A DNA stretch of 64,000 nt from Synergistota bacterium (GTDB taxonomy: Bacteria > Synergistota > GBS-1), in contig JANXBX010000002.1 of NCBI GenBank assembly GCA_025060595.1, positions 78,300 through 142,299 on the forward strand, in the 5' to 3' direction. The notes below the pieces were generated by a model. It saw only the letters and a list, made by a program, of their open reading frames with translations, did not search any database and had not been told where the DNA came from. The position numbers were made by a program, and so were the translations under genes. The first letter of the stretch is position 1; each line of letters begins with the position of its first letter. This document shows positions 32,633 to 41,225 of this stretch, in pieces.

Positions 32633-33682
32633 AACCCTTACAGGCTCAGAAGATGGCTTGGAAATAAGGAAGCCTTGAAAATAATCCACCTTATCCTTAA
32701 GATACTCAAACTCGTCTTTAGTTTCCACTCCCTCAGCAAGGGATTTAATATTAGCCTCTTTACATATGCGCACTAATGCAGAAACTATGCTCTGCTTTAA
32801 AGAGTCATAGTTTACGTTTCTCACTATTTCCTTTTCTATCTTAACTATATCGGGCCTCAAGTTAACGAGCATCTCGAGGTTCGAGTAACCAGATCCTACA
32901 TCGTCAAGAGCTACCCTGAAACCATTCTGTCTATAATAATCCAAGATATTACCTAAATGCTTTACATCCTCGATCTTTTGGCTTTCTACGACCTCAAATA
33001 CCACCATCGAGGGATTAAATCCGAAATGGTTAACCCAACTTACAGTGGTTTGCAGGCAAAAGGCAGGATCGTATATACTTGATGGGGTAAAGTTTATGAA
33101 GATCATAAGATCGTATAGGGATTTTAAGGCTGCAGTCTTAATTGAAGCCTCTCTACAAGCTCTATCCAGGTAGAATAAGGTGTTAGTTTTCTCCGCAAGC
33201 CTAAATAAGGTGAGCGGAGGAAGGAGACTTCCATCACTTTTAACGCCCCTAATCAAACACTCCTGCCCTATAACCTTAAGATCGTATGAAACTATAGGCT
33301 GAAAGTAAACCACCAGTCTTCCCTCTTCCAATATGCTGAGATACTCCTCTGCTTCAATAATTGAAAACCATGTATCCAAGGGCTTGGCCCTCTTAAAGGA
33401 TCCGATCGTCAGCTTCTCATCCTTGCCTAAAACCAAGACCAAGATGCCATTCCTCTCAGGGCTGGAGAAATTAGACCTTTCGTACAAGTTTTCCAGGAAA
33501 AGCCTAAAATTACTGCACTCTATGATAATAGCATCTTCCTCTTCTGAATACTTATAACCTAAAACCTTAAGTAACTCCCTCATCTTTTGAAGAAGGAGCT
33601 CGTGTTCGAAGATGATATACACCTTGGCTTCATCAGAGGGTATCATAGGAAGAGTTTGACACTTATGGCATTTACTCATCAT
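32627..33682 (-). CDS. EAL-domain protein (c-di-GMP phosphodiesterase type)
   Basis: A 351-residue cytoplasmic protein. Residues ~110-351 form an EAL domain with ECLIRG in place of EAL(V/I)R, FINFTPSS (Asn), VFEVVES (ExxE), LDDVGSGYSN (DD), VKIEKEIV (Lys), AEGVET (Glu) and YFQGFLISKP (Gln). The metal and catalytic positions are therefore kept, so activity is plausible despite the altered EAL triplet. The N-terminal ~110 residues resemble no sensor I recognise and begin with a CHKC pair. No GGDEF or PilZ gene is nearby. Last gene of the desulfidase-photolyase operon, 5 nt after the photolyase stop. Confidence 0.86.
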   Translation of the reverse strand: MMSKCHKCQTLPMIPSDEAKVYIIFEHELLLQKMRELLKVLGYKYSEEEDAIIIECSNFRLFLENLYERSNFSSPERNGILVLVLGKDEKLTIGSFKRAKPLDTWFSIIEAEEYLSILEEGRLVVYFQPIVSYDLKVIGQECLIRGVKSDGSLLPPLTLFRLAEKTNTLFYLDRACREASIKTAALKSLYDLMIFINFTPSSIYDPAFCLQTTVSWVNHFGFNPSMVVFEVVESQKIEDVKHLGNILDYYRQNGFRVALDDVGSGYSNLEMLVNLRPDIVKIEKEIVRNVNYDSLKQSIVSALVRICKEANIKSLAEGVETKDEFEYLKDKVDYFQGFLISKPSSEPVRVL

Positions 33683-33687
33683 GCTTC

Positions 33688-35070
33688 TTACCCCCTCACA
33701 TTAAAAACCTTAAGATATGTGGAAATACCCTCTTTAGATATCAGGCTTCTTAGGCCCATCTTTCTGACCCTTCCAAAAATCGGTCTTTCTGGAAACGGCC
33801 TATCAAAGGCCCCGAAACACCAGCTTATACCCGCATAGCCATTAGGATCCCTACCATCTAAGGCATACTTATCATTCAAGTAACAAGCTATATCAAAAGC
33901 TTCCTTAGGATGAGAGGTCCATTCAAGGAGTTTCTTGCACCAGTACATCCTGACATAGTTATGAATCTTACCTGTAAGGAGTAGCTCCCTCTGAGCTGAG
34001 TTCCAATAAGGATCATCGGTTTTTGCCCTTTCAAGGTCCCCTAAGGGGTAAAGCTGAGGTCTTTTATCCTTAACATGCCTCTCTAAGGTATCCCTTGCCC
34101 ATAGCGGAAGACCCTCATATTGATTATAAAGCGGGTTATACCAGACATAGTTTCGAGCAAGCTCTCTCCAGACCATAAGCTCATTTATAAAGCTTCTCAC
34201 ATTTTCATCCTCTAAAGGGGCCTCTTTAAGGATCCTCCTTATAATCTGAACAGGAGAAATCTGGCCAAAGCGAAGGTAAGGACTCAATTCCGATGTAACT
34301 TTAAAACCAGGGTCAGATCGATACTTAGCATAAAGAGGAAGCCTTTCGCTAACAAAAATATTAAGCCTCTTTAGGGCCTCATCCTCCCCTCCCTTAAAGT
34401 GATCGGTAACAGGGGAAACGCTCTTATCTATGTTAAGTTTCGAAATATACCCCTCTACCGATGTCTCATCCCAGGACTCTACTTCTATCGAAAGAGAGCT
34501 AAGCTTTACTTCCTGTTCAGGTAAATCCTCAAGAAAGCATAAGAAAGCATTATAAAGCTTCGGCCTTATAGTCCTCGCATAAGGTTCTGGCTTCCCTGAA
34601 ATAGCATTAAGGGGGCAGATCACATCCCCCTCGACCGATATTATCGGAACATTTACCCTCTCCAGCAAGAGCTGTCTCCACAGCCTTTGATGCCTGAGAT
34701 AACCTACATCACACACCAGAAGAGCCGCGTCCTTAGAAAGCTCTACAGCACCAATGGGAGGATCAGCCTTTCTTATAATCAACTTGATACCCCTGTCTTT
34801 AAACGAATCCCTAAGCTTAATTAATCCCTCCAGCATAAAGGTGTAGTATCGAGCGTTAGAGTATCTATATCTGTCAGTTATGCCAAAGTAAACCAAAAGG
34901 GGCTTGCTTAAACCGTTAGCGATATATATAGCAGTTTCAAGCGCAAAGTTTCCCTTCGATCTTTGGCTTGCTTCCATGAAATAAAGGACATATTTACCAT
35001 CGATATTTAAGCAGGCATCTTTAATCAAGTGAATTCTTTCCTTTCTGATGAATGGCGGAAAGATACTCAT
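33688..35070 (-). CDS. phr: Deoxyribodipyrimidine photolyase (class II-type)
   Basis: About 460 residues. The N-terminal Rossmann-like domain (YVLYFMEASQRSKGNFALETA) and C-terminal FAD domain are complete. The class II signature is YWNSAQRELLLTGKIHNYVR followed by MYWCKKLLEWT, with FGQISPVQIIRRIL and NGYAGISWCFGAFDRPF in the FAD pocket. It repairs UV cyclobutane dimers with blue light and reduced FAD. The start is uncertain: ATG 35070 follows GAGGT closely, ATG 35085 overlaps the end of the upstream gene. Operonic with the DUF523-DUF1722 gene, which it overlaps or abuts. Confidence 0.9.
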   Translation of the reverse strand: MSIFPPFIRKERIHLIKDACLNIDGKYVLYFMEASQRSKGNFALETAIYIANGLSKPLLVYFGITDRYRYSNARYYTFMLEGLIKLRDSFKDRGIKLIIRKADPPIGAVELSKDAALLVCDVGYLRHQRLWRQLLLERVNVPIISVEGDVICPLNAISGKPEPYARTIRPKLYNAFLCFLEDLPEQEVKLSSLSIEVESWDETSVEGYISKLNIDKSVSPVTDHFKGGEDEALKRLNIFVSERLPLYAKYRSDPGFKVTSELSPYLRFGQISPVQIIRRILKEAPLEDENVRSFINELMVWRELARNYVWYNPLYNQYEGLPLWARDTLERHVKDKRPQLYPLGDLERAKTDDPYWNSAQRELLLTGKIHNYVRMYWCKKLLEWTSHPKEAFDIACYLNDKYALDGRDPNGYAGISWCFGAFDRPFPERPIFGRVRKMGLRSLISKEGISTYLKVFNVRG

Positions 35071-35075
35071 AAACC

Positions 35076-35990
35076 TCAACCCCATAGATCTTCTTTGAAA
35101 GGGGTTAGATACATCTGACCGAGAACATAACTCTCCTCAAAGCGAATAGCAAGGCTTCTTATAACCTCAAGGGGCGTTCTTAAATCTATCTCACCAGCTC
35201 TATACCTTTCTATCAAGCCTAATAGATGATCTCTCTCCTTAGGCTTAATCCTCTTAGTAAAGTATCCAGCGAGATGATATAGAATATTAGCATGCCTAGG
35301 GCGAGTGGGTTTACGCGTCAGCGTCTCCTTAAAGAGATCTGAGTATAATTTCAACTTCTCTTCAAAGGGCATATCTCCATTCGCCACAATTCGTCCAAGC
35401 TCCCTATAAAGTCTCTCATTACAGGCCTTTAAAATAAACTTATAAGAGGTATGGAACTCAACAAGCCCAGCTGGGGATGGATTTTCAAGAAGACCTCTTA
35501 GCCTTGCTAAAGCGAAGATCTGAGTGAGGAAATGATGATAAAAGCTTTTATTTCTGAGCCTTCCCTCATCCTCAATGGGCAATCCTGAAAACAACTCCCT
35601 TAAGCCATCCACCAAAAAGCCATCAGCTTTACCTATAACTATATTCCCCTTATAAAGCTTAGCCGATCCAACACCACAGGATGGAGACTTGCTCTTTAAA
35701 ATAGCTCCGTCAAGCTTTCCGATCGTAGATAGAAACTCCCTGATCATCACCCTCATATCCTTGGTCAGATCCCTGCCCGTATCTGGCTGATAGAGCCTCT
35801 TTTCAGAGCCTTCCTTTACCAGGATTATCTTGGGGCGAGGAATACCCAAACCTAATTCAACCTCGGGACAAAAGATAATAGGATCAATAAAAGGCTTTAT
35901 CTTATCAACTATAGAATCTCTTACCTCTCCTCCATCATAGCGCACAGGCTCAAAGAAACACCTACTTATTAAAACCCTAGGCATGCTCAT
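35076..35990 (-). CDS. DUF523-DUF1722 fusion (TudS/RudS-type thiouracil/tRNA s4U desulfidase-like)
   Basis: A 304-residue two-domain protein. Residues 1-~140 are DUF523/TudS with the three cluster cysteines at ISRCFFEPVRYDGG, FCPEVELGLGIPRP and KSKSPSCGVGSAK. Residues ~150-304 are DUF1722 (YbgA-like). Single-domain TudS is a 4Fe-4S thiouracil desulfurase, and this fused form has been described as RudS acting on 4-thiouridine in tRNA. In E. coli ybgA is next to phrB, and here too the photolyase gene follows immediately. 4-thiouridine is a near-UV target in tRNA, so a shared light-stress role is plausible. ATG 35990 has no clear ribosome site. Confidence 0.85.
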   Translation of the reverse strand: MSMPRVLISRCFFEPVRYDGGEVRDSIVDKIKPFIDPIIFCPEVELGLGIPRPKIILVKEGSEKRLYQPDTGRDLTKDMRVMIREFLSTIGKLDGAILKSKSPSCGVGSAKLYKGNIVIGKADGFLVDGLRELFSGLPIEDEGRLRNKSFYHHFLTQIFALARLRGLLENPSPAGLVEFHTSYKFILKACNERLYRELGRIVANGDMPFEEKLKLYSDLFKETLTRKPTRPRHANILYHLAGYFTKRIKPKERDHLLGLIERYRAGEIDLRTPLEVIRSLAIRFEESYVLGQMYLTPFKEDLWG

Positions 35991-36089
35991 GGCTTGCCAA
36001 GCGCTTTTCGCCTCACCAACCCTAATCTTGTCAATAAATTGATAATATTTTGGGGGTAGCTTAATAATACACAGCTGTCCCCCAATTAT

Positions 36090-37067
36090 TTAGCTTCCGA
36101 AGACCTTCTTCTGCTCGGGAACTAGATAAACGGGTTTCTCTCCGCTTAAGGCTTTTATTACACAATCAGCTACCATTATCGCCATCCTATCCATAGCATC
36201 AGAGGAGGCAGCACCTATATGAGGAAGCAAAACCACATTATCCATCTCTAAAAGCTCCGGCTCTATCTGGGGTTCCCTTTCGTAAACGTCGAGCCCAGCT
36301 CCACCGAGATGACCTGCCTTTAAGGCCTTCACTAAGGCCTTCTCATCAACTACAGGTCCCCTAGAGGCGTTTATAAGAAAAGCTCCTTTCTTCATCATGA
36401 AAAGCCTTCTCTCATCAAGAAGATGATGAGTCTCCTGAGTTAGAGGAACATGAAGAGTAACGAAGTCGGACTCTTTAAGGAGATCCTCAAGAGGCATGTA
36501 TTTTACACCTAAATCTCCCTCTAAGTCTTCAGGAAGCCTTGTCCTACTATAATAGAGAACTTTCATGTTAAAGCTTTTAGCCCTTCTTGCTACAGCTCTT
36601 CCTATCCTTCCGAGGCCTATTATGCCAAGGGTCTTCCCAGCAAGACCAGGCCCAAGGAAAAGCCCAGGCTTCCATCCTTTAAACTTGCCAGCCCTTACGT
36701 ACTTATCCGCTTCAACTATTCTTCTTGAAACGGCAAGCATTAAGGCTAAGGTGACTTCCGCAACGGCATTCGTCATAGCGCCAGGCGTATGGGTCACATA
36801 TATCCCCTTCTGCGTAGCATATCCCACATCTATGTTGTTGTATCCTACAGCATAATTAGCTATGACCTTAAGCTTCTTTCCAGCATCAATAAACTCCTTA
36901 TCCACAGGGTCAGCGAGCATAGTTACAACCCCATCCACATCCCTGATCCTTTCAAGAAGCTCCTCCTTAGTTAAAAGCCTCTCCTCCTCGTTTAAGTCCA
37001 CCTCAAATCTCTCTCTTAGAGCCTTCAGACCGACCTCAGGTATCCTATAGGTTACCAAAACTCTCAT
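36090..37067 (-). CDS. D-isomer-specific 2-hydroxyacid dehydrogenase (glyoxylate reductase-like), copy 2
   Basis: A 325-residue NAD(P)-dependent enzyme. Cofactor loop LGIIGLGRIGRAVARRA at about residue 148; catalytic Arg in INASRGPVVDE, Glu in DVYEREP, His in LLPHIGAAS. It ends with a short tail (PVYLVPEQKKVFGS) and shares AVGYNNIDV...GIYVTHTPGAMTNAVAE with its upstream neighbour. It begins 3 nt after that gene's stop. The pair arose by duplication and both resemble glyoxylate/hydroxypyruvate reductases. Substrate unknown. Confidence 0.9.
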   Translation of the reverse strand: MRVLVTYRIPEVGLKALRERFEVDLNEEERLLTKEELLERIRDVDGVVTMLADPVDKEFIDAGKKLKVIANYAVGYNNIDVGYATQKGIYVTHTPGAMTNAVAEVTLALMLAVSRRIVEADKYVRAGKFKGWKPGLFLGPGLAGKTLGIIGLGRIGRAVARRAKSFNMKVLYYSRTRLPEDLEGDLGVKYMPLEDLLKESDFVTLHVPLTQETHHLLDERRLFMMKKGAFLINASRGPVVDEKALVKALKAGHLGGAGLDVYEREPQIEPELLEMDNVVLLPHIGAASSDAMDRMAIMVADCVIKALSGEKPVYLVPEQKKVFGS

Positions 37068-37070
37068 AAG

Positions 37071-38072
37071 CTATCCCCCTTTCGCTTTGAGAACCTCCTT
37101 GTTAACGAGAGTTGGAGGAATCTCACCCTTAGCAAAAGCTATCAAGTTATCAACCACAAGCTGGGCCATGGCCCTTCTTGTATCGTAAGTAGCGCTGCCT
37201 ATATGAGGAACCATAACCACGTTTTTCAAAGAGGTGAGCTCGTGATTAGCCGGCAGGGGCTCCTCCTCAAAGACATCAAGGCCAGCACCGGCTATCCATC
37301 CTTCCCTTAAAGCCCTAACCAAGGCGGGAGTATCGACCACAGGACCTCTTGCCACATTAACCAGTATCGCAGTTTTCTTCATGAGCTTAAGCTCACGCTC
37401 ACCTATCATATGATAGGTCTCTTGCGTTAATGGAGTATGAATGGTAATAAAGTCAGAAGAGGATAAGAGCTCATCTAAGGCCTTATATTCCACACCTAAC
37501 TCCCTTTCGGCCTTTTCATCCCTCTTTCTATTGTGGTAGATTACCTTCATTCTAAAGGCCTTGCCATACTCCGCAACCCTTTTTCCAATCCTACCTAAAC
37601 CTATTATACCCAAAACCTTACCCGATAGCTGATGTCCTAAAAACATTTCTGGATGCCAGGCGACCTTCCCCCTATCCCACTCTCCAAATCTGACAAAGTG
37701 ATCCGCAACCACTATATTCCTTGCAGTAGCTAATAGCAAAGCCCATGTGAGCTCAGCGGTAGCGTCGGTTAAAACATCAGGGGTGTTGGTTACATAAATC
37801 CCTTTCCTAGTAGCACACTCTAAATCTATGTTGTTATATCCCACAGCATATTGAGCGATTATCTTAAGGTTCCTGGCCTCATTTAACAAATTACAATCTA
37901 TCCTATCGCTTAGTAGAGAGGCAAAGGCATCTATATCTCTGACCTTAGTTAAAAGCACATCATAGGGTATCTCCTCATGCCTATCCCAGATCTCGACATC
38001 GTAGTAATCATAGAGCTTCTTAATTATGTCTGGAAAAAGCTTTCTTGACATAAAAAGCTTAAGCTTGGCCAT
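37071..38072 (-). CDS. D-isomer-specific 2-hydroxyacid dehydrogenase (glyoxylate reductase-like), copy 1
   Basis: A 333-residue paralogue of the following gene. Cofactor loop LGIIGLGRIGKRVAEYG; catalytic Arg in VNVARGPVVDT, Glu in DVFEEEP, His in MVPHIGSAT. AQYAVGYNNIDLECATRKG matches the partner closely. ATG 38072 follows GGAGGGAAGAGCC. The decayed esterase lies just upstream on the same strand, so this operon may once have been longer. Two different substrate-loop sequences suggest the two copies handle different 2-oxo acids or form a heteromer. Confidence 0.9.
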   Translation of the reverse strand: MAKLKLFMSRKLFPDIIKKLYDYYDVEIWDRHEEIPYDVLLTKVRDIDAFASLLSDRIDCNLLNEARNLKIIAQYAVGYNNIDLECATRKGIYVTNTPDVLTDATAELTWALLLATARNIVVADHFVRFGEWDRGKVAWHPEMFLGHQLSGKVLGIIGLGRIGKRVAEYGKAFRMKVIYHNRKRDEKAERELGVEYKALDELLSSSDFITIHTPLTQETYHMIGERELKLMKKTAILVNVARGPVVDTPALVRALREGWIAGAGLDVFEEEPLPANHELTSLKNVVMVPHIGSATYDTRRAMAQLVVDNLIAFAKGEIPPTLVNKEVLKAKGG

Positions 38073-38085
38073 GGCTCTTCCCTCC

Positions 38086-38718
38086 TTACTCTTTTACAAT
38101 ATGCTTTTCCCAAAACTTTATAGCGTCATCTATCCATCCTTCCGCAATAGTTCCCTCACCGAGGCCAAACCCATGTGAAAGTCCATGAAATATCCTTATT
38201 TCCGCATCGATCCCGCTAGCCTTGATTCTGTTAAGCCTATCCTCCATTACTTTGTAAGGTGCAAATTTATCATTAGTCCCCACACATGCAAATGTTGGGG
38301 GCTCTTTCCCTGTAACCTCTGATAAAGCAGTATATTGCATAATCACAACAGCAGGACGTGGATACCTCTTTTCCCCAAAACTCCCAGTGCCATAGCTTCC
38401 AAGCCATGCTACCATACGTGCGCCTGCGGATCCTCCCCATAGAGAGTATCCCTTAATATCCATCCCAAGCTTGCTAGCATTTTCATGAAGAAAAGCAATT
38501 GCTCTTGCAAGGTCCTTGCAGGCATTCTGAACACCAGATCCCGTAATTTTTCCTCATCAGAATAAATATCATAGAAAACGGTCTCTCCAGATACGATACG
38601 CTCTTTCAGATAATTCTCGTATTACATCTTCGATCATCGTATCCTTAGTAAAAGCCTTATAAGATTTAGCATTCATTTTATAATCTAAACTTACCCCATA
38701 GCCTACTAAAGGGGTATA
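38086..38718 (-). pseudogene. Decayed alpha/beta-hydrolase (secreted esterase-like) gene
   Basis: The surviving 125-residue frame (38463-38086) holds the nucleophile elbow YSLWGGSAGARM, the Asp loop ACVGTNDKFAPY and the His loop GLSHGFGLG, the complete C-terminal half of a BD-FAE-like esterase. Upstream the same frame continues without a start as TGSGVQNACKDLARAIAFL. Another frame holds ETVFYDIYSDEEKLRD and, further up, AKSYKAFTKDTMIEDVI, N-terminal parts of the same family as I recall it. Between them a frameshift and an internal deletion are required. The protein cannot be made intact. Confidence 0.75.
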
Positions 38719-38835
38719 CTATTCGCCAACGATAGATCCATCAGCGATCGTAAGAACCCCTGGGATAGCTCCAAAAGCTACCGAAGAGCTTAAAAGACAA
38801 GCCATTATAGAAACCGCGCTTAGCGATATCCTCAA
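38719..38835 (-). pseudogene. Relic of a TAXI binding-protein N-terminus (38 codons, then TAG)
   Basis: From TTG 38835, behind AAGGGGGG, the frame encodes a signal peptide and mature start: ISLSAVSIMACLLSSSVAFG, then AIPGVLTIADGSIVGE and a TAG. The intact TAXI gene at 29859 reads SSVAFAAVPEFLTIAGG and PVGGEWY at the same places. The DNA also aligns over roughly 75-80 bases, and the TAG falls where the intact gene has TGG (Trp). Beyond the TAG the sequence stops resembling TAXI and joins the decayed esterase in the same frame, so this looks like a recombined 5' end. Confidence 0.7.
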
Positions 38836-38860
38836 GGTAGCCCCCCTTAGCGAAAAACTA

Positions 38861-39067
38861 CTAACCACATTTGAAAGAGTATGAAGCAGGATATCCTATA
38901 TCACTAAGCTTTTTAAGAATAGGCTCTATATTCTCGGTGTTAAGCTCGATCTTTTTCTCCTCGACGCTTATATTGAAATCCTTTAAACCTAGCTCTTCCA
39001 GAGCCTTCGCTATCCTCTTCTTACAATGATCGCAAGAGATATTAGGAACTTTAAGAATATACTTCAT
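38861..39067 (-). CDS. copZ: Heavy-metal-associated domain protein (CopZ-like copper chaperone)
   Basis: A 68-residue single HMA domain with the metal-binding ISCDHCKKRI (CxxC) loop and the usual KALEELG and ILKKLSDIGYPASY elements. ATG 39067 lies one base after the copA stop, so the two are co-translated. It should carry Cu(I) to the N-terminal domain of the ATPase. Soluble, cytoplasmic. Confidence 0.9.
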   Translation of the reverse strand: MKYILKVPNISCDHCKKRIAKALEELGLKDFNISVEEKKIELNTENIEPILKKLSDIGYPASYSFKCG

Positions 39068-39068
39068 C

Positions 39069-41225
39069 TTAACTTACCTCCCTTATCCTTAAGGAGTTAG
39101 CTATCACAGTTATGGAGCTCAATATCATGGCAACCTCAGCCACTACAGGGTGAAGCAGCCCCATCATAGCCATGGGGATAGCAACTAAGTTATAAAAGAA
39201 AGCCCAAAAGAGGTTACCCTTTATGATATTAAAGATCTTACTGGATATGCTAACTAAGTCAACAACCTTAGAAATCCCCCCACCTATAATTACCACATCG
39301 GCGCCCTCTATAGCCAAATCTACCCCAGAGCCCATAGCTATACCTATATCCGCACCCTTAAGGGCAGGAGCATCGTTCATCCCATCTCCCACCATCGCAA
39401 CTTTAAGCCCTTCAACCTGATACCTTCTAACTATGCTAAGCTTATCAGAGGGCTTAACCTCAGCCCAAACTTCATCTATGCCAACCTTTCTTGCCACAGC
39501 TTGAGCGGTCCTTTTACCGTCTCCGGTCACCATTACCACTTTAATGCCCATCCCTTTAAGCCTCTGAACGGCCTCGAAGGAATCATCCCTTATAGGATCC
39601 TCAATTACTATAAAGCCTATAGGCTTATTATTCTTCCTAACCTCGACCACGGTCTTACCATCGATCAAATATCTATCATAGAGGGAATAATCTGCCGGCC
39701 TTCCCACAAAGTACTCATCACCGTTAAGAAAGGCTGATACTCCCTCACCGGCGATCTCCCTTACATCCTTTAAATCTAAAGCTAAGCTATCAGGATGCAA
39801 TGAAGCTATAGCCTGAGCCAATGGATGACATGAGGCTTTTTCCATGCTCGAGACTATTTTCATGGTTTCTGCATCTAGATTATGAAATACAACGGTCGGC
39901 TTCCCTAAGGTTAAAGTCCCAGTTTTGTCAACTAAGAGAGCCTTCACATCCTTTGAGGTCTGAATCGCCTCAGCATTTCTCACCAATAGGCCTCTCTTCG
40001 CTAAAAGCCCGCTTCCCACAGCTAAGGCCATGGGAGTAGCAAGACCTAAGGCGCAAGGACAAGCTATTACAAGGGTAGCTATAAAAACGAATATAGAGAG
40101 GCTAAAAGGGTCCTGAATTGGCACGCTCCATGGGAAGAAGCGCCTAAGCCAATTAAGAAATGGAAGCAAGCTTTCAAAGCTAAAAAACCAAACGAAAGCG
40201 CTTATCACCGCAAGAGAAAAAACAAGGGGAACAAAGAAATAGGTTATCCTGTCAGCCAAAGCCTGTATAGGAATCTTGCTACCTTGAGCCTCCTCTATGA
40301 GCCTTATCATCTGATTTAAGAAACTATCTTCACCCACCTTACTCACCCTAATCTTAATGGGCCTTAAAAGATTTAAGGAGCCACCTATAACTTCGTCTCC
40401 CTCACCCTTTAAAACAGGCATAGCCTCACCGCTTATGAAAGATTCATCAACCGAGGACCTTCCCTCAACTATAACCCCATCGGCAGGTATCCTTTCCCCA
40501 GGCTTAACTAAAATTAAAAACCCTTCCTTTAATGCCTCTACAGGAAGGGTGATCTCCTCATCATTAAGCAATATCCTTGCCTCTTTACTTCTGAGCTTAA
40601 GAAGACCCTTTACTTCCTTAGTAGCCCTATCTCTCAAGCGAGATTCTATAAATCTACCAGTTACATGAAGAGTTATCACCATAGCGCCTATGGTACCAAA
40701 GGGGTTTATCTTAAACGCAAATAAGTTTAATAGAGAGGTTAACCATGAGGAAAGAGCACCCACTGCTATTAGCGTATCCATGTTAGCATGCCCATGCCTT
40801 ATGGCTATCCAAGCACCCCTTAAGGCACCTCTACCAGCTCCAAAAATGATAAGAGGAACCGCTACACTCTCGAATAAGATGAAGCTCTTACTATGACCAA
40901 CAAACATATGATGAATCATAAAGAGCATTAGCGGGATAGTAAGCAACCAGGCTAAAAGTAGATTCCTCTTCGCTTCCTTGTAGCGCTTTGACTCAAGCTC
41001 CTCAACTGGCTCCTCAGAAGCCCCATATCCCACATCCTCTACAGCCTTTTTGATTATCTCGAAAGATATTTCCCTTTCAGAAATTAAGAAAGCGGAAGAC
41101 GTTGCTAAGTTAACTGATGCGAAGCTCACACCAGGGATATTAAGGAGAGCCCTCTCCACAATCCTCGCACAGTTAACGCAAGTCATACCTGTTACGGTAA
41201 AGCTCTTTTTAAAATCCCCTTTCAC
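39069..41225 (-). CDS. copA: Copper-translocating P1B-type ATPase CopA
   Basis: A 718-residue P1B ATPase. It has one N-terminal HMA domain (GMTCVNCARIV), about eight helices, the transmembrane CPC in VIACPCALGLATP, the phosphorylation site VDKTGTLT, the TGD-type VTGDGKRTAQA, and the hinge VGDGMNDAPALKGADIG. HP near SCHPLAQA is the P1B histidine motif. GTG 41225 overlaps the paaK-like stop (GTGA) behind AGGAGAGAG. Exports Cu(I) from the cytoplasm. Unusual that it is embedded in an operon led by a UbiB-type kinase and a CoA ligase. Confidence 0.94.
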   Translation of the reverse strand: MKGDFKKSFTVTGMTCVNCARIVERALLNIPGVSFASVNLATSSAFLISEREISFEIIKKAVEDVGYGASEEPVEELESKRYKEAKRNLLLAWLLTIPLMLFMIHHMFVGHSKSFILFESVAVPLIIFGAGRGALRGAWIAIRHGHANMDTLIAVGALSSWLTSLLNLFAFKINPFGTIGAMVITLHVTGRFIESRLRDRATKEVKGLLKLRSKEARILLNDEEITLPVEALKEGFLILVKPGERIPADGVIVEGRSSVDESFISGEAMPVLKGEGDEVIGGSLNLLRPIKIRVSKVGEDSFLNQMIRLIEEAQGSKIPIQALADRITYFFVPLVFSLAVISAFVWFFSFESLLPFLNWLRRFFPWSVPIQDPFSLSIFVFIATLVIACPCALGLATPMALAVGSGLLAKRGLLVRNAEAIQTSKDVKALLVDKTGTLTLGKPTVVFHNLDAETMKIVSSMEKASCHPLAQAIASLHPDSLALDLKDVREIAGEGVSAFLNGDEYFVGRPADYSLYDRYLIDGKTVVEVRKNNKPIGFIVIEDPIRDDSFEAVQRLKGMGIKVVMVTGDGKRTAQAVARKVGIDEVWAEVKPSDKLSIVRRYQVEGLKVAMVGDGMNDAPALKGADIGIAMGSGVDLAIEGADVVIIGGGISKVVDLVSISSKIFNIIKGNLFWAFFYNLVAIPMAMMGLLHPVVAEVAMILSSITVIANSLRIREVS

